DNA of 64,000 nucleotides from Chitinophagaceae bacterium (GTDB lineage Bacteria; Bacteroidota; Bacteroidia; Chitinophagales; Chitinophagaceae). The stretch's first letter is position 1, and every line of letters begins with the position of its first letter. Shown here in pieces: positions 18,973-28,800 of the stretch. The notes under the pieces are model-generated. The model worked only from the letters and a program-made list of their open reading frames with translations, searched no databases and had not been told where the DNA came from. The position numbers and the translations under genes are program-made. The stretch is taken from contig PMSV01000008.1 of assembly GCA_003168265.1 (NCBI GenBank), forward strand, positions 186,001 through 250,000. The letters are read 5' to 3'.

Positions 18973-19003
18973 CGAATATACGAACCACCGTTATAAAAAC
19001 AAA
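18973..19003 (-). promoter_or_regulatory. Candidate promoter of the ilv leader and operon
   Basis: On the minus strand, TTTG (plus 19000-19003) is followed after exactly 19 nt by TATATTCG (plus 18973-18980), one mismatch from the Bacteroidota -7 consensus TAnnTTTG. The predicted start is roughly 10 nt before the leader ATG at 18955. Position and spacing support a dedicated ilv promoter downstream of leuB. Confidence 0.6.
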
Positions 19004-19013
19004 GAACTATTTG

Positions 19014-19046
19014 CAAAAAACCTCACTCAGGCGACCTTTAGCCTGA
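19014..19046 (-). terminator. Weak hairpin after leuB
   Basis: On the minus strand a 6-bp stem (TCAGGC/GCCTGA) with an 8-nt loop lies just after the leuB stop, followed 6 nt later by TTTTTTG. The stem is short and the T run is offset, so termination may be partial. It would separate the leu unit from the ilv leader. Confidence 0.35.
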
Positions 19047-19060
19047 AGAAATCTTCCAAT

Positions 19061-20176
19061 TTATATGATAGTTGATTTCCTCAATTCGATATTTTCCTTG
19101 TTCACATCGACAGTGATCTTATTGGAAACAAAATCACTGATTAATTCTCCGATGGTAGAAGTGAAATAAAAATTTACCGGGTCGATATCTTTCGTTACGA
19201 ATCCATTTTGAAGGGTCCAGTTGGCTGCATTCCTGATCAGCCCCGCTTCCCTGTGTAAACTGAAATGATCAAGCATCATCGCTGCCGAAAGAATCGAACC
19301 AAGAGGGTTGGCAATGTCTTTTCCTGCAGCCTGGGGATAAGAACCATGAATGGGTTCGAATAAGGCCGAACCGCTCCCGATAGATGCTGAAGGAAGCAGG
19401 CCAAGGGACCCGCTGATCACACTCGCTTCGTCGCTGATGATGTCCCCGAACATATTCTCCGTAAGGATCACGTCGAATTGTTTCGGATTGAGTATGATTT
19501 GCATGGCCGCATTGTCCACGAACAAGAAGTCTAGCGCCACATCCGGATAAGCGGTGGAGATTTCCTTAACCACTTTTCTCCATAGCCTGGAAGTCTCCAG
19601 TACATTGGCTTTGTCCACAAGGGTGAGTTTTTTCCTTCTCTTTTGGGCTTGTTTGAAGGCCAGGTGTGAGATCCTTTCAATTTCTTCCCTGCTGTAAATG
19701 CAGTCATCCTGTGCAATTGTTCCTTCAGGGTTGGTGGATTTGTTTCCGAAATAAATTCCTCCTGTCAACTCCCTGTAGATCACGAAATCGACGTCTTCGA
19801 GATTCTTGGTCTTCAAAGGGGACAAATGGTGCAATGAGGGATAGGCAATTATCGGGCGGATATTGGCAAATAGCTGCAAAGACTTTCTGAGTTTAAGCAA
19901 ACCCTGCTCGGGCCTGATTTTCGCAGTCGGATCGTTGTCATATTTGGGATGGCCGATGGCGCCGAAAAGAATGGCATCGGAATTTAGTGCTGCTTCAATG
20001 GTCTCATCCGGCAAGGGAGAACCGGTCTTGTCAATGGCATCAGCGCCCATCAGACAATAGCGGTAGTTGAATTCATGATTAAATTGATCGGCGATCGCAT
20101 TCAGAACCTTGAGCGCCTGACGGGTTACTTCCGGGCCGATTCCGTCGCCTTCGATTACTACGATATTTCTGTTCAT
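19061..20176 (-). CDS. leuB: 3-Isopropylmalate dehydrogenase
   Basis: NAD-dependent oxidative decarboxylation of 3-isopropylmalate in leucine synthesis. The 371-residue product has the N-terminal VVIEGDGIGPEVTRQAL, the substrate region ELTGGIYFG, the metal-binding segment ENMFGDIISDEASVISGSLG, and the cofactor-region block PIHGSYPQAAGKDIANP. Isocitrate and tartrate dehydrogenases belong to the same family, but the leuA-C-D context decides it. It is the last gene of the leu unit, 15 nt after leuD. Confidence 0.95.
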   Translation of the reverse strand: MNRNIVVIEGDGIGPEVTRQALKVLNAIADQFNHEFNYRYCLMGADAIDKTGSPLPDETIEAALNSDAILFGAIGHPKYDNDPTAKIRPEQGLLKLRKSLQLFANIRPIIAYPSLHHLSPLKTKNLEDVDFVIYRELTGGIYFGNKSTNPEGTIAQDDCIYSREEIERISHLAFKQAQKRRKKLTLVDKANVLETSRLWRKVVKEISTAYPDVALDFLFVDNAAMQIILNPKQFDVILTENMFGDIISDEASVISGSLGLLPSASIGSGSALFEPIHGSYPQAAGKDIANPLGSILSAAMMLDHFSLHREAGLIRNAANWTLQNGFVTKDIDPVNFYFTSTIGELISDFVSNKITVDVNKENIELRKSTII

Positions 20177-20191
20177 AGAGGTGAATGATGT

Positions 20192-20782
20192 TTAGTTTCT
20201 GGAGGTTTCAAATTTCTCTATTTCTTTCCTGATGCTTAACAAATAATCGATATCGTCATAGCCGTTCAAAAGGCAGCTCTTTTTATAAGGGTTGATCTCG
20301 AAACTTTCCTGAAGGCCGTCGCCGACTATTGTTATCGTTTGTGCCGGCAGATCCACAGCTATCTCCGTTAAAGGATCGTCTTCAATTACTTTGAAGAGTG
20401 CCTGTAAAAAATTTTCGCTTACCGTTACCGGAAGTAAGAAATTGTTTAATGCATTGCTTTTGAAAATATCCGCAAAAAAACTGCTGACCACTACATCGAA
20501 ACCGAAGTCCTTTATTGCCCAGGCCGCATGTTCCCTGCTGGAGCCGCAACCAAAATTTTTTCCTGCTATCAGTATCCGCCCCTTGTAGATCGGATTGTTG
20601 AGCAGGAAGCCTGGTTTGGTCGTACCGTCACTATTAAATCTCCAGTCCCTGAATAGGTTTTTACCGAATCCATCCCGGGTCGTCGCTTTCAGAAAGCGGG
20701 CGGGAATGATCTGATCTGTGTCTATATTTTCCATGTTGAGTGGAACTGCAGTGGATTGAACCGTGTTTATCTGTTGACCCAT
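20192..20782 (-). CDS. leuD: 3-Isopropylmalate dehydratase small subunit
   Basis: Swivelling-domain subunit that, with LeuC, isomerises 2- to 3-isopropylmalate. The 196-residue product has [17 protein letters not shown] near the N-terminus and the swivel signature [20 protein letters not shown]. It is separated from leuC by an inserted PEBP-family gene: leuD starts 2 nt after that gene's stop, and leuB follows 15 nt later. Confidence 0.96.
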   Translation of the reverse strand: MGQQINTVQSTAVPLNMENIDTDQIIPARFLKATTRDGFGKNLFRDWRFNSDGTTKPGFLLNNPIYKGRILIAGKNFGCGSSREHAAWAIKDFGFDVVVSSFFADIFKSNALNNFLLPVTVSENFLQALFKVIEDDPLTEIAVDLPAQTITIVGDGLQESFEINPYKKSCLLNGYDDIDYLLSIRKEIEKFETSRN

Positions 20783-20784
20783 TC

Positions 20785-21327
20785 TTATCTTTTATAATAC
20801 ATGATCAGGGTTGCCTTCTCAACCAAATTCGAGTATAGGTTAAATCCTACATACGCAGGAGTTGCATTCTTATCCAGCCCCAGTTTATCGACTTTCAGTG
20901 CATAGATCGTTATGCGGTATTCATGGAACCCATGACCGGGAGGAGGGCAGGGCCCACCATAGCCGGGTTGGCCAAAATCGGTATTGCTTTGAACGGCGCC
21001 TGCGGGCAGGAGGTTCTTGACGATATTGCCGGCTCCCGTTTTTAGTTCGCTGGTAGTTGCCGGAATATCAAATACGACCCAATGCCAGAATCCGCTTCCT
21101 GTTGGCGCATCGGGATCGTACATGGTAATTGCATAGCTTTTTGTACCAGCCGGCGAGTTCTCCCAATAGAGTTCCGGCGAAAGATTTTCTCCCGAACAAC
21201 CGAAACCATTGTAAACCTGTTTGTCGGTGGCCTGCCCGCCGATATCCTTGCTCTTTAAGGTAAAGGTCTGGGAATGGGAAAAATTAAATGCCAGCACCAG
21301 GGCGATCAGAAAGGGAATCATTTTCAT
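20785..21327 (-). CDS. Secreted YbhB/YbcL (PEBP, Raf kinase inhibitor-like) protein
   Basis: About 180 residues from the ATG at 21327 ([20 protein letters not shown]), which starts a clear signal peptide and sits 10 nt after the leuC stop; an upstream ATG at 21351 would overlap leuC. The mature part shows PEBP hallmarks: [21 protein letters not shown], the [20 protein letters not shown] ligand-pocket block, and [23 protein letters not shown] near the C-terminus. Bacterial members bind phospholipid-like or unknown ligands; the function is not established. It is unusual that it sits between leuC and leuD with gaps of 10 and 2 nt, so it is almost certainly co-transcribed, although a periplasmic protein has no known role in leucine synthesis. 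Confidence 0.9.
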   Translation of the reverse strand: MKMIPFLIALVLAFNFSHSQTFTLKSKDIGGQATDKQVYNGFGCSGENLSPELYWENSPAGTKSYAITMYDPDAPTGSGFWHWVVFDIPATTSELKTGAGNIVKNLLPAGAVQSNTDFGQPGYGGPCPPPGHGFHEYRITIYALKVDKLGLDKNATPAYVGFNLYSNLVEKATLIMYYKR

Positions 21328-21337
21328 ATTATTTTTT

Positions 21338-22735
21338 TTAAATGAATTCACGGATATCGGAAACTTCTCCCGTGATCGCAGCCGCTGCAGCGGTCAGCGG
21401 GCTGGCCAGCATTGTTCGGGCATTGGGGCCCTGTCTTCCTTCGAAATTCCTGTTGGAAGTAGAGATGCAGTATTTACCTGCAGGGATCTTATCCTCATTC
21501 ATTCCCAGACAGGCACTGCATCCAGGTTGGCGAAGCTGAAATCCGGCCTGTTCGAAGATGTGGTGAATGCCTTCCCGGATGGCTTCCTTTTCGACCTGTT
21601 TGCTACCCGGAACCACCCAGACTTCCACATGGTCGGCTTTTTTCTTTCCCTTTACAAATTCAGCTACCATGCGCAAATCTTCTATACGGCTATTGGTACA
21701 GCTTCCGATGAATACATAATCTACTTTTTTACCTTTTATCCTGGAACCCGGTTCAAGGCCCATGTATTGAACGGATTTTTCAAAAGAATTTTTTTCTTTT
21801 TCCCCGATTTCAGAAAGGGCCGGAATATGCCCGGTAACGCCGATGCCCATCCCTGGATTGGTCCCATAGGTGATCATTGGCTCTATTTCCGACGCATCGG
21901 TATGGATCTCTTTATCGAACACTGCATCCTCATCCGTATGAAGCTCCTTCCAGCAGGCAAGCTTATATTCCCAATCCTGGCCATTCGGAGAAAATACCCT
22001 TCCTCTCAGATATTCGAAAGTGATTTCATCCGGAGCGATCATTCCGCCACGGGCTCCCATTTCAATGCTCATGTTGCAAATGGTCATCCTGGCTTCCATA
22101 GACAGTTTTCGAATGGCAGAACCGGCGTATTCGACAAAATAGCCTGTAGCTCCGCTTGAAGAGATCTTGGAAATGATATAAAGAATAATGTCCTTTGACA
22201 CAACGCCGGTATGCAGGTCTCCGTCAATATTTATCCGCATGAGCTTTGGCTTGCTTTGCAATAAGCATTGGGTGGCCATTACCATTTCGACTTCGCTGGT
22301 GCCGATACCGAATGCGATTGCTCCGAATGCTCCATGAGTGGAAGTGTGACTGTCCCCGCAAACAATGGTCATTCCGGGTTGAGTGATTCCCAGTTCCGGT
22401 CCGATCACGTGAACGATACCCTGGTAAGGATGCCCCAGCCCATAGAGTTCAATACCAAAATCGGCGCAATTTTTTTTTAAGGTTTCCACCTGTAGCCTGG
22501 AAAGCTCTTCTTTTATGGGAAGTTCCTGGTGTAAGGTCGGAACATTGTGGTCAGCGGTGGCGACAATCTGGCCTGGCCTTAAAACCCCGATATTTCTTTT
22601 CTTCAAACCTGCAAAAGCCTGCGGACTAGTGACTTCATGAATAAAATGCTTGTCGATATAAAGGACCGAAGGTCCGTCCTTGATTGATTGAATAACATGC
22701 CTGTCCCAGATCTTATCGAAAATTGTTCTACTCAT
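21338..22735 (-). CDS. leuC: 3-Isopropylmalate dehydratase large subunit
   Basis: Aconitase-family [4Fe-4S] subunit. I start it at the ATG at 22735 ([15 protein letters not shown], 465 residues), the family's usual N-terminus, 16 nt after the leuA stop; an upstream ATG at 22765 would overlap leuA. Cluster cysteines are seen in [13 protein letters not shown] and in [34 protein letters not shown] and the C-terminal [13 protein letters not shown] are conserved. It works with LeuD in the cytoplasm. Second gene of the leu unit. Confidence 0.96.
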   Translation of the reverse strand: MSRTIFDKIWDRHVIQSIKDGPSVLYIDKHFIHEVTSPQAFAGLKKRNIGVLRPGQIVATADHNVPTLHQELPIKEELSRLQVETLKKNCADFGIELYGLGHPYQGIVHVIGPELGITQPGMTIVCGDSHTSTHGAFGAIAFGIGTSEVEMVMATQCLLQSKPKLMRINIDGDLHTGVVSKDIILYIISKISSSGATGYFVEYAGSAIRKLSMEARMTICNMSIEMGARGGMIAPDEITFEYLRGRVFSPNGQDWEYKLACWKELHTDEDAVFDKEIHTDASEIEPMITYGTNPGMGIGVTGHIPALSEIGEKEKNSFEKSVQYMGLEPGSRIKGKKVDYVFIGSCTNSRIEDLRMVAEFVKGKKKADHVEVWVVPGSKQVEKEAIREGIHHIFEQAGFQLRQPGCSACLGMNEDKIPAGKYCISTSNRNFEGRQGPNARTMLASPLTAAAAAITGEVSDIREFI

Positions 22736-22751
22736 ATGATCGTTTGCATTT

Positions 22752-23933
22752 TCAGAAATCAGCAATTACTTCCTCTGGTTTGTAATTTTTTGCCAATTCC
22801 CGAAGATCCTCTTCTATGATTTCTTTTTTGTTGTCGGCTACTTTTAGGAACCGATCGTATAACACATCAATATCATTTCGATTGAACTCATATCCTAACT
22901 TTTGAAGCCTGAATGCCAAAGCGCTTCTTCCACTACGTGCGGTAAGAACGATTTTAGATCCGTCCGCCCCTACTTCTTCGGGCCGGATGATCTCATAGGT
23001 CGTTGAATCTTTCAGGAAACCGTCCTGGTGAATGCCTGAGGAATGTGAAAAAGCATTGGCGCCGACGATGGCCTTATTCGGTTGAACGGGCATTCGCATG
23101 GTTTCCGAAACCAGCCTGCTCATTGGATTAAGCATTTCCGTTTTGACCCCCGTATAGAACCCCAGGTGTTTGTGTTGTTTTAGGACCATCACACATTCTT
23201 CCATCGAGGTATTTCCCGCTCTTTCTCCCAGTCCGTTTATCGTGCACTCGATTTGCCTGGCTCCTGCAATGACTCCTGCAATTGAATTGGCCGTTGCTAA
23301 CCCAAGGTCATTGTGACAATGGCAGGAAATGACGGCTTTGTCGATATTGGGCACATGGTTGGCCAGCCACGCAATTTTTTCACCATATTGATAAGGCAGG
23401 CAATAACCTGTCGTATCCGGTATATTCACCACGGTGGCTCCTGCGGCGATGACCGCCTCTATTACACGGGCGAGGTAATCATTGTCCGTTCTCCCTGCGT
23501 CTTCGGCATAGAATTCCACATCGTCCACGAAGTTCCTTGCCCATTTGACGGCCTGCACTGCCCGGGCCAGGATATCTTCCCGGTTGGAATTGAATTTGCT
23601 CCTGATATGGGGATCGGAGGTCCCGATCCCCGTATGAATACGGGGATGTTTTGCTTTCTTGAGGGCCCGGGCAGCAGCTTCGATGTCTTTTTGCACGGCT
23701 CTTGAGAGGCCGCAAACGGTCGCATTTTTAATAATCCTGGATATTTCTTCCACCGAGTGGAAGTCTCCCGGACTGGAGATGGGGAAACCAGCTTCTATGA
23801 TATCAACTCCCATTTCTTCGAGTCTGACGGCCAGCTCCGTTTTTTCTTTTGTATTTAATTTGCAGCCAGGTACCTGCTCTCCGTCACGGAGTGTAGTGTC
23901 GAATATGAAAACTTTTTGATCTGCCATAATCAT
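22752..23933 (-). CDS. leuA: 2-Isopropylmalate synthase, short form lacking the regulatory domain
   Basis: Condenses acetyl-CoA with 2-oxoisovalerate, the first committed step of leucine synthesis. The 393-residue product has the metal/substrate motif [17 protein letters not shown] at 10-26, [17 protein letters not shown], and [12 protein letters not shown] (the HMGL-like TIM barrel). It ends shortly after the subdomain [10 protein letters not shown]...[13 protein letters not shown] and has no roughly 120-residue C-terminal leucine-binding domain, unlike full-length LeuA of 500 or more residues. Homocitrate and citramalate synthases share the barrel, but the following leuCDB genes support LeuA. 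Feedback inhibition by leucine through the usual domain is therefore not expected. First gene of the unit. Confidence 0.9.
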   Translation of the reverse strand: MIMADQKVFIFDTTLRDGEQVPGCKLNTKEKTELAVRLEEMGVDIIEAGFPISSPGDFHSVEEISRIIKNATVCGLSRAVQKDIEAAARALKKAKHPRIHTGIGTSDPHIRSKFNSNREDILARAVQAVKWARNFVDDVEFYAEDAGRTDNDYLARVIEAVIAAGATVVNIPDTTGYCLPYQYGEKIAWLANHVPNIDKAVISCHCHNDLGLATANSIAGVIAGARQIECTINGLGERAGNTSMEECVMVLKQHKHLGFYTGVKTEMLNPMSRLVSETMRMPVQPNKAIVGANAFSHSSGIHQDGFLKDSTTYEIIRPEEVGADGSKIVLTARSGRSALAFRLQKLGYEFNRNDIDVLYDRFLKVADNKKEIIEEDLRELAKNYKPEEVIADF

Positions 23934-23960
23934 ATGTTTTTTCCGTTCGTTTGTTTTTCT

Positions 23961-23996
23961 TTTGATTGAAAAACAACTTTTTCGAAGTTATCTTTG
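23961..23996 (+). promoter_or_regulatory. Candidate promoter of the 24104 gene
   Basis: TTTG at 23961-23964 and TATCTTTG (a perfect TAnnTTTG match) at 23989-23996, with a 24-nt spacer, slightly longer than the usual 19-21. It lies in the divergent gap between leuA and the 24104 gene and directs the plus strand. Confidence 0.45.
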
Positions 23997-24103
23997 TTTA
24001 AAATGGCAGCGAAATCAAATTGAATTCTGTTTTACAGGACGCAAGCCGTTAAAATTTGGTGAAAACCCTTTGTGGGAGAGGATTTTAAAGAGCTTTTATT
24101 ACA

Positions 24104-25645
24104 ATGCCCAACCGTTCTTCAGATACCTTGTTCCAGCTTGTCAAATCTCTCAAAAAGTCGGAAAAGCGCAATTTTAAGCTTTATACCACCCGAAATTCAT
24201 CTACTGAGGATTTGAAAATCATCCAGTTGTTCGATGCCATGGACAATATGGAGGTCTATGATGAAGCTCAATTGCTGAAGAAGACCAAGACCATCGCAAA
24301 GCAGCAACTGTCCAATATCAAGGGGCATTTGTACCGGGAAATCCTTTCCAGCCTGAGGTTGATTTCCAATGACGAAAACATCGATATCCAGTTACATGAG
24401 CAACTGGACTTTGCAAGGATATTGTATAACAAAGGGCTTTATCTGCAGAGCCTGAAGACCCTGGATAAGATTAAGGAATCCGCTAAGGCGAATAACCAGG
24501 TCACGGTGCTGCTCCAGGTTTTGTTTTTTGAAAAAAAGATCGAGGCGCTGCATATCACCCGAAGCATGCAGGACCGTGCCGAACAATTAACAGCGGAGGT
24601 CGACGATACGAACAGGCGGCTTCAACTGATCGGGAATTTATCCAACCTATCTCTTCAGTTATATAGCTGGTATATCAAGAACGGTCATGCAAGAAACAAG
24701 GCGGATGAAGATGCCGTTCAGAAATTCTTCGAAGAAAGGATTCCGTTGAATACTGAACATTGCAGCGGTTTTTACGAGAAGCTCTACCTCTATCAGAGTT
24801 ATGTTTGGTATGCCTTTATCAGGCAGGATTTTCTGCTCTATTACCGTTACTCCCAAAAATGGGTGGACCTCTTTGAAAAAGAGCCCTTCATGATCGAAAT
24901 TGAAACTGCCCATTATATCAAAGGGATGCATAACCTGCTCGGCGCCCATTTCGATCTTCAGAATTACAAAAAGTTCATCGAAACCCTGGAAGAGTTCGAA
25001 AAATTTTCCCGGTCGGAGACCGTCCTGCATAATGACAATAACCTGATCCAGACTTTTATCTACCTTAATATTTCACGCATCAATAAGCGTTTTATCGAAG
25101 GAACCTTTACGGAAGGAAAGAGCCTGGTCCCCTCTATTGTCGAAAAATTGAATGAATACCAGTTATTTATCGACCGGCACCGGGTTCTGGTTTTCTATTA
25201 CAAATTCGCCTCCCTTTATTTCGGTAGCGGTGATTACGAGACTGCAATCGACTATCTGAACAAGATCATTAACTGGAAGGTTAGTTTAAGAACGGACCTT
25301 CAATGCTACTCAAGGCTTCTCCACCTCATTGCCCATTATGAATTGGAAAATTATCAGTTACTGGAATACCTGATCAAATCTGTCTACCGGTTTATGGCAA
25401 AAATGGAGAACCTTGGCATAGTAGAGGAGGAAATATTCAATTTTCTGCGCCATTCCTTTCATCTTAGTCCAGGCGAGCTAAAGCCTGAATTTGAATGTTT
25501 GCTTGAAAAGCTGAAAAAACTCGAAAAAAACCCCTTTGCTACCCGCGCATTCTCCTATTTGGATATCATTTCCTGGCTCGAAAGCAAGATCCAGGGGGTT
25601 CCGGTCCAGGATGTGATTCGGGAAAAATTTTTAAAAAGGGCTTAA
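24104..25645 (+). CDS. Conserved helical protein of unknown function
   Basis: 513 residues, no signal peptide, no transmembrane segment. I do not recognise a named domain. The sequence is almost all alpha-helical with alternating aromatic and charged residues (QSYVWYAFIRQDFLLYYRYS, then FASLYFGSGDYETAIDYLNK), which suggests degenerate TPR-like helical hairpins over much of its length. It begins with SDTLFQLVKSLKKSEKRNF. It looks cytoplasmic and possibly scaffold-like. It is divergent from leuA and lies about 250 nt upstream of rpoC, where rpoB would normally be expected. Confidence 0.85.
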   Translation: MPNRSSDTLFQLVKSLKKSEKRNFKLYTTRNSSTEDLKIIQLFDAMDNMEVYDEAQLLKKTKTIAKQQLSNIKGHLYREILSSLRLISNDENIDIQLHEQLDFARILYNKGLYLQSLKTLDKIKESAKANNQVTVLLQVLFFEKKIEALHITRSMQDRAEQLTAEVDDTNRRLQLIGNLSNLSLQLYSWYIKNGHARNKADEDAVQKFFEERIPLNTEHCSGFYEKLYLYQSYVWYAFIRQDFLLYYRYSQKWVDLFEKEPFMIEIETAHYIKGMHNLLGAHFDLQNYKKFIETLEEFEKFSRSETVLHNDNNLIQTFIYLNISRINKRFIEGTFTEGKSLVPSIVEKLNEYQLFIDRHRVLVFYYKFASLYFGSGDYETAIDYLNKIINWKVSLRTDLQCYSRLLHLIAHYELENYQLLEYLIKSVYRFMAKMENLGIVEEEIFNFLRHSFHLSPGELKPEFECLLEKLKKLEKNPFATRAFSYLDIISWLESKIQGVPVQDVIREKFLKRA

Positions 25646-25732
25646 ATCAAATGATTTTGTAATGAGTGTACGCGATTGGAAGCCAGGAATAAGGTTTATG
25701 GTTCGATTTATGGTTATTAATTGATTTATGCG

Positions 25733-25740
25733 TAGTTTTG
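25733..25740 (+). promoter_or_regulatory. Candidate -7 box of an rpoC promoter
   Basis: TAGTTTTG matches TAnnTTTG. The upstream element is weak (TTTA at 25707-25710, 22-nt spacer). If used, it gives rpoC its own promoter with a 5' untranslated leader of about 150 nt, in line with rpoC not following rpoB here. Confidence 0.45.
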
Positions 25741-25896
25741 CCGTCCTTAATTTAGGGAAGTTGTCAATTTTACATGATATTTTACAGCTAAAACATTGAT
25801 GGTCAATAAAAATTTAACGAAGGGAAATCTTCGATTGAAGGTTATTTTTATTGTACCAGGCTGAAGTAATTAAAAATTATAAAACAATATCGAAAT

Positions 25897-28800
25897 ATGG
25901 CTATCAAGAAAGAAAACCGTCCAAGAGCCTCTTTTTCAAAAATCACTATCGGTCTCGCTTCACCAGATTCCATTCTGGAGAGATCCTATGGAGAGGTCTT
26001 GAAGCCGGAAACCATCAATTACAGGACCTATAAACCTGAAAGAGACGGACTTTTTTGTGAGCGGATTTTCGGACCGGTTAAAGATTACGAATGCGCATGC
26101 GGAAAATATAAAAGGATCCGGTATAAGGGGATCGTATGCGACCGCTGCGGAGTGGAAGTGACAGAGAAAAAGGTTCGCAGGGAGCGCATGGGGCATATCA
26201 AACTGGTTGTTCCTGTTGTCCATATCTGGTATTTCAAGAGCCTTCCGAATAAGATCGGTTATCTGCTTGGCATGAGCTCAAAGAAACTGGAGACAATTGT
26301 TTATTACGAAAGATATGTTGTCATTCAGTCGGGCGTGCGCGTTGACAAGGGACAGAATTTCGGTGACCTTCTGACTGAAGAAGAATACCTCGAAATATTG
26401 GATACCCTTCCAAAAGACAATCAATACCTGCCGGACGACGATCCGAATAAATTCATCGCCAAAATGGGGGCCGAAGCCGTCCATGGAATGCTGGAAAGAA
26501 TCGATCTGGATCAATTGTCCTTCGACCTTCGTGCTGCCGCCGCCAGCGAGACCTCCCAACAGAGAAAGGCGGATGCTTTAAAAAGGCTTAGCGTTGTAGA
26601 GAGTTTCCGTGATGCCAATACCCGGATCACCAATCGGCCCGAATGGATGGTGATGCAATATATCCCGGTCATTCCTCCTGAACTCCGTCCACTGGTTCCT
26701 CTGGACGGAGGTCGTTTTGCGTCTTCCGATCTGAACGATCTTTACCGCCGCGTTATCATTCGCAATAATCGTTTAAAGAGGTTGTTGGAGATCAAAGCCC
26801 CTGAAGTAATCCTGAGAAATGAAAAGCGCATGCTTCAGGAAGCCATCGACAGTTTATTTGATAATTCCAGGAAGTCCAATGCCGTCAAGGCAGAGGGAGG
26901 CCGTGCATTGAAATCCCTGAGCGATGTATTAAAGGGAAAACAAGGCCGTTTCCGCCAGAACCTTCTTGGTAAACGTGTGGATTATTCAGGCCGTTCCGTT
27001 ATCGTGGTTGGCCCCGAACTGAAATTGCATGAATGCGGCCTGCCGAAAGATATGGCTGCGGAATTGTTCAAACCCTTTATCATTCGCAAATTGATCGAAA
27101 GAGGGATCGTTAAAACGGTGAAGAGCGCAAGGAAGCTGGTTGACAAGAAAGAAGCCATCGTTTGGGATATCCTGGAAAATATTCTGAAAGGACACCCCGT
27201 TCTCCTGAACCGCGCTCCTACATTGCACCGTCTTTCCATACAGGCATTCCAGCCAAAACTCATTGAAGGAAAAGCAATCCAGTTGCATCCCCTGGTGACC
27301 ACGGCTTTCAACGCCGATTTCGATGGTGACCAAATGGCCGTACACGTTCCGTTGAGCGCTGCCGCCATCCTGGAAGCCCAACTGCTCATGCTTTCCTCCC
27401 ATAATATTCTCAACCCGCAGAACGGGACGCCTATTGCACTTCCCTCACAGGACATGGTACTGGGTCTGTATTACATCACAAAGGGCAAAAAGACATCTGA
27501 GAAGGAACCTGTACGGGGCGAAGGAAAGATCTTTTATAGCACGGACGAAGTGATCATCGCTTATAATGAAGGGATCATCGACCTGCATGCCTTTGTAAAA
27601 GTTAAGGTAAATGTTCGCACTTCGAGGGGGGATCTGGAAAGAAAGCTTATTGAAACGACGGTCGGCCGCGTACTTTTCAACCAGTTTGTTCCTATTGAAG
27701 TAGGTTATGTAAATGCACTGCTAACTAAAAAATCACTACGCGAAATCATCGGCGATATTATCAAATGGACAAATGTGCCGAAGACGGCCAAATTCCTGGA
27801 TGATATCAAGCAACTCGGATTCAGAATGGCATTTCGCGGAGGATTATCCTTTAATATCAATGACCTGATCATTCCCGATACTAAGGAAGAATTGCTTGGC
27901 AATGCCAAGGTGGAAGTGGATGAGGTTTGGGACAACTATAATACGGGCCTGATCACTAACAACGAAAGGTATAATCAGATCGTGGATATCTGGAGCCGTG
28001 TGGATACGCGTATCACGGAAACACTGATCCGCGAACTCAGTACGGATAAGCAGGGGTTCAATTCGGTATATATGATGCTGGATTCGGGAGCCCGCGGTTC
28101 CAAACAGCAGATCAAACAGCTTGCCGGAATCAGAGGATTGATGGCCAAACCCAGAAAATCAGGTTCCACAGGCAGTGAGATCATCGAAAACCCCATTCTC
28201 TCGAATTTCAAAGGAGGATTGAATGTGTTGGATTATTTTATCTCCACGCACGGTGCCCGGAAAGGGCTTGCTGATACCGCGCTTAAAACGGCGGATGCAG
28301 GTTATCTGACACGACGTCTGGTGGATGTGGCACAGGATATGGTGATCACGGAAGAGGATTGCGGTACGCTGAGAGGTATTGCCACTTCAGCCTTGAAAGA
28401 CAATGAGGATATTGTAGAACCGCTCTACGACAGGATTCTCGGAAGAGTTTCCCTCCATGATGTTTATGATCCGGTAACGGAAAAATTGCTGGTGCTTGCC
28501 GGGGAGGAAATAACAGAAGAGATTGCTCACAGGATAGAAGATTCCGGAATCGAAATCATCGAGATCCGTTCGGTACTCACTTGTGAAAGTAAAAGAGGGG
28601 TTTGTGTCAGATGCTATGGCAAGAATCTGGCTACAGGATATACTGCACAAAGAGGAGATGCGGTTGGTATAATTGCGGCTCAGTCCATTGGTGAACCGGG
28701 TACCCAGCTTACTTTGAGAACCTTCCACGTTGGTGGTGTGGCCGGATCCGCTTCGGTGGAATCCACCATGCTGGCCAAATTCGACGGAACGGTGCAGTTC

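Noticed and set aside
21221-22159. 312-codon plus-strand frame opposite leuC
   Set aside because: Antisense to a conserved enzyme gene; codon content reflects leuC.
23934-24103. A leucine leader peptide or T-box before leuA
   Set aside because: Read on the minus strand, no short Leu-rich frame, terminator or T-box motif is present.
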